DNA from: Nitrososphaerota archaeon
GTDB taxonomy: Archaea; Thermoproteota; Nitrososphaeria; Nitrososphaerales; UBA183
DNA: 8,399 nt
NCBI GenBank assembly: GCA_029784795.1
Contig: JAFMAW010000033.1
Location: 1-8,399 of the forward strand
Direction of reading: 5' to 3'
Part shown: positions 7,301-8,399 of the stretch, in pieces
How the letters are laid out: each line of letters opens with the position of its first letter
How positions within the stretch are numbered: position 1 is the first letter of the stretch
Notes under the pieces: generated by a model
Seen by the model: only the letters and a program-made list of their open reading frames with translations
Told to the model about the DNA's origin: nothing
Database searches by the model: none
Translations under genes and position numbers: made by a program

Positions 7301-7687
7301 GTGGGAGCCCTGACGCTGGAGCAGCTGAGCTTCCTGAAGGCCCACGAAGTGTGCAGGCTGGCGACCGCCTCGAAGGACGCTACGCCCCACGTTGTCCCCC
7401 TAATCTACGCCCTCGACGGAGAAGACATAGTGCTGGTCACCGACTATGGGACGAGGAAGCTGAGTAACCTGAAGGAGAACAAGAGGGTTGCGCTCGTAGT
7501 GGACGACTACCGTCCGAACAAGGCGGTGATGATTCAGGGGGAGTGTGAGATTATTGAGAGCGGGAAGGAGTACCTCCGACTGCTACAGATACTCTTCGAC
7601 CGGTTCGAGCGCTACAGGACGAACCCGTGGGGAGAAGGGGAGTCCCCCATCCTGAAGATAAGGCCCGTGAGGGTATTCAGTTGGTGA
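7301..7687 (+). CDS. PPOX-class flavin/F420-binding split-barrel protein
   Basis: Small protein (128 aa) of the pyridoxamine 5'-phosphate oxidase-like split-barrel superfamily, whose members bind FMN, F420 or haem and usually act as dimeric oxidoreductases. Visible blocks in order: VCRLATASKDATPHVVPL (about 17-34), the first beta-hairpin with the PHVVP turn; TDYGTRKLSNLKENKRVALVV (about 47-67), with the basic TRKL segment that typically contacts cofactor phosphate; a barrel strand MIQGECEII (about 77-85); and a C-terminal LKIRPVRVFSW. The pattern is closest to the short proteins often annotated as F420-dependent PPOX enzymes, but the sequence alone does not decide between FMN and F420. The GTG start fits TATA-like spacing. 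The gene is divergent from the Nudix gene and overlaps the 3' end of the family B polymerase gene by 11 bases. The substrate is unknown. Confidence 0.85.
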   Translation: MGALTLEQLSFLKAHEVCRLATASKDATPHVVPLIYALDGEDIVLVTDYGTRKLSNLKENKRVALVVDDYRPNKAVMIQGECEIIESGKEYLRLLQILFDRFERYRTNPWGEGESPILKIRPVRVFSW

Positions 7688-8399
7688 AGGCGCCGCTCCT
7701 CCGCGCCTCAAGACGCGCCAGCAACCCCTCCGCGGCGTATGTCGGGTCGAAGGGCTCGAGGACTGATGAACATGTTTCAGCCAGCAGCCTGATGTAGCGG
7801 CCCGAATCGTAGCGGTTCACATCCTCGACCATGTCGAGCGGCGCAGCCCGCTTTGAGCCTCTGCTCTGGTAGTCTGTGATGACATAGCGTATCCCTTCCC
7901 CGGCGTGCAGTTCGACCCCCTCGCTGACCAGCTGCTTCACTGCGGCGTGCTGCACTGTCGCCGTGGTGTACTCTCCTGGCGCTTTTGAGAGGTTGGTCGA
8001 GAAGGCCAGCTCAGATGTTTGGATCTCATGCCGCTCGAGCGCTCCTGCGTAGCTGAAGAAGGCCTCGACGCACTCAGGGACCCTGGCCTTCGCCCCCTCC
8101 ACGGTGTCTGCCTCAGCCAGGACTTTCAGGATGCCCATCTGGCATCTCCTGAAGGCCGGAGGCGTGTCGTGGCGCCGCGCCTCGATGCCCCTCACCTTCA
8201 GGCCGCCTTCCTCGTAGGCACCGAAATATCTGTTGAGCACTGGGAGCCCCGGCTCCGACTTCGACGGCAGGAAGGCCACCCACTTGTAAACGCCTTCGAA
8301 CGACATGGCGAACCCCGCCTTCGCTTCCAGTTCGGTTTTGAGCTTGAGGTAATCGTCCCTGCCCGCGCCCTCTTTCCAGAGCCACAGGGAGTCCACGAT
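7677..8399 (-). CDS. Family B DNA polymerase, C-terminal part (5' end beyond the right edge)
   Basis: The window holds the last 240 codons: the end of the palm and the whole thumb domain. The frame is open to the edge, where it reads I-V-D-S-L-W-L-W-K; this matches polymerase motif C, with VDS in the place of the usual TDS and its catalytic aspartate at visible residue 3. EGVYKWVAFLPSKSEPGLPV and then LKVRGIEARRHDTPP (about visible residues 67-81) are the archaeal PolB blocks that follow motif C, the second containing the K-x-R-G template-contact element. The gene ends with a thumb-like SGRYIRLLAETCSSVLEPF and ARRSGAFTN. The length after motif C is close to that of Pyrococcus PolB. No clear PIP box is visible at the C-terminus, unlike DP2. 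The exonuclease and most of the polymerase domain are out of view. The 3' end overlaps the PPOX gene by 11 bases. Confidence 0.93.
   Translation of the reverse strand: MVDSLWLWKEGAGRDDYLKLKTELEAKAGFAMSFEGVYKWVAFLPSKSEPGLPVLNRYFGAYEEGGLKVRGIEARRHDTPPAFRRCQMGILKVLAEADTVEGAKARVPECVEAFFSYAGALERHEIQTSELAFSTNLSKAPGEYTTATVQHAAVKQLVSEGVELHAGEGIRYVITDYQSRGSKRAAPLDMVEDVNRYDSGRYIRLLAETCSSVLEPFDPTYAAEGLLARLEARRSGAFTN

Noticed and set aside
1..8399. Mobile element, CRISPR array, integrase, toxin-antitoxin or defence genes
   Set aside because: I saw no direct-repeat arrays, transposase or integrase motifs, or terminal inverted repeats. Nearly all the sequence is covered by housekeeping-type genes.

Overview
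This is a compact, high-GC archaeal chromosome segment. Three things point to Archaea. It encodes the large subunit (DP2) of the archaea-only replicative polymerase PolD, it carries the C-terminal part of an archaeal-type family B DNA polymerase, and several start codons lie about 25-30 bases downstream of TATA-like boxes with almost no room for a leader, as in archaeal leaderless transcription. PolD is absent from Crenarchaeota proper. The DP2 catalytic loop reads D-C-D-G-D-G-D rather than the N-C-D-G-D-E-D familiar from Thermococcales. I lean towards a Thaumarchaeota/Nitrososphaeria-like or related TACK lineage, but that is inference, not proof.

Layout from left to right. (1) 1-1697, minus strand: an ABC export system in which the ATPase gene comes first and overlaps an ABC-2-type permease gene that runs off the left edge. 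(2) 1698-1789: a divergent promoter region with one TATA-like box for the ABC operon and one for glyA. (3) 1790-3079, plus strand: serine hydroxymethyltransferase. (4) 3068-6529, minus strand: PolD large subunit, complete, with no intein, ending in a PCNA-interacting (PIP) motif. Its 3' end overlaps the 3' end of glyA by 12 bases. (5) 6530-6764: a non-coding gap of 235 bases with a probable DP2 promoter, a second TATA-like box in front of a doubtful small ORF, and a small hairpin. (6) 6765-7235, minus strand: a Nudix hydrolase with the full MTH1 (8-oxo-dGTPase) signature. (7) 7236-7300: a short divergent promoter region. (8) 7301-7687, plus strand: a small PPOX-class (FMN or F420) split-barrel flavoprotein. 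(9) 7677-8399, minus strand: the C-terminal 240 residues of a family B DNA polymerase, cut by the right edge.

The most coherent theme is replication and fidelity. PolD-L, a family B polymerase and an MTH1-like nucleotide-pool sanitiser sit on the same strand within about 5.3 kb, with a small redox flavoprotein inserted divergently. The ABC exporter and glyA look like ordinary housekeeping neighbours. I see no mobile element, CRISPR array, tRNA or rRNA, and no convincing undescribed system. The points most worth checking are the variant catalytic motifs of both polymerases, the neighbourhood of polymerases and sanitiser, and the leaderless start-site pattern. No stretch longer than 300 bases lacks a gene.
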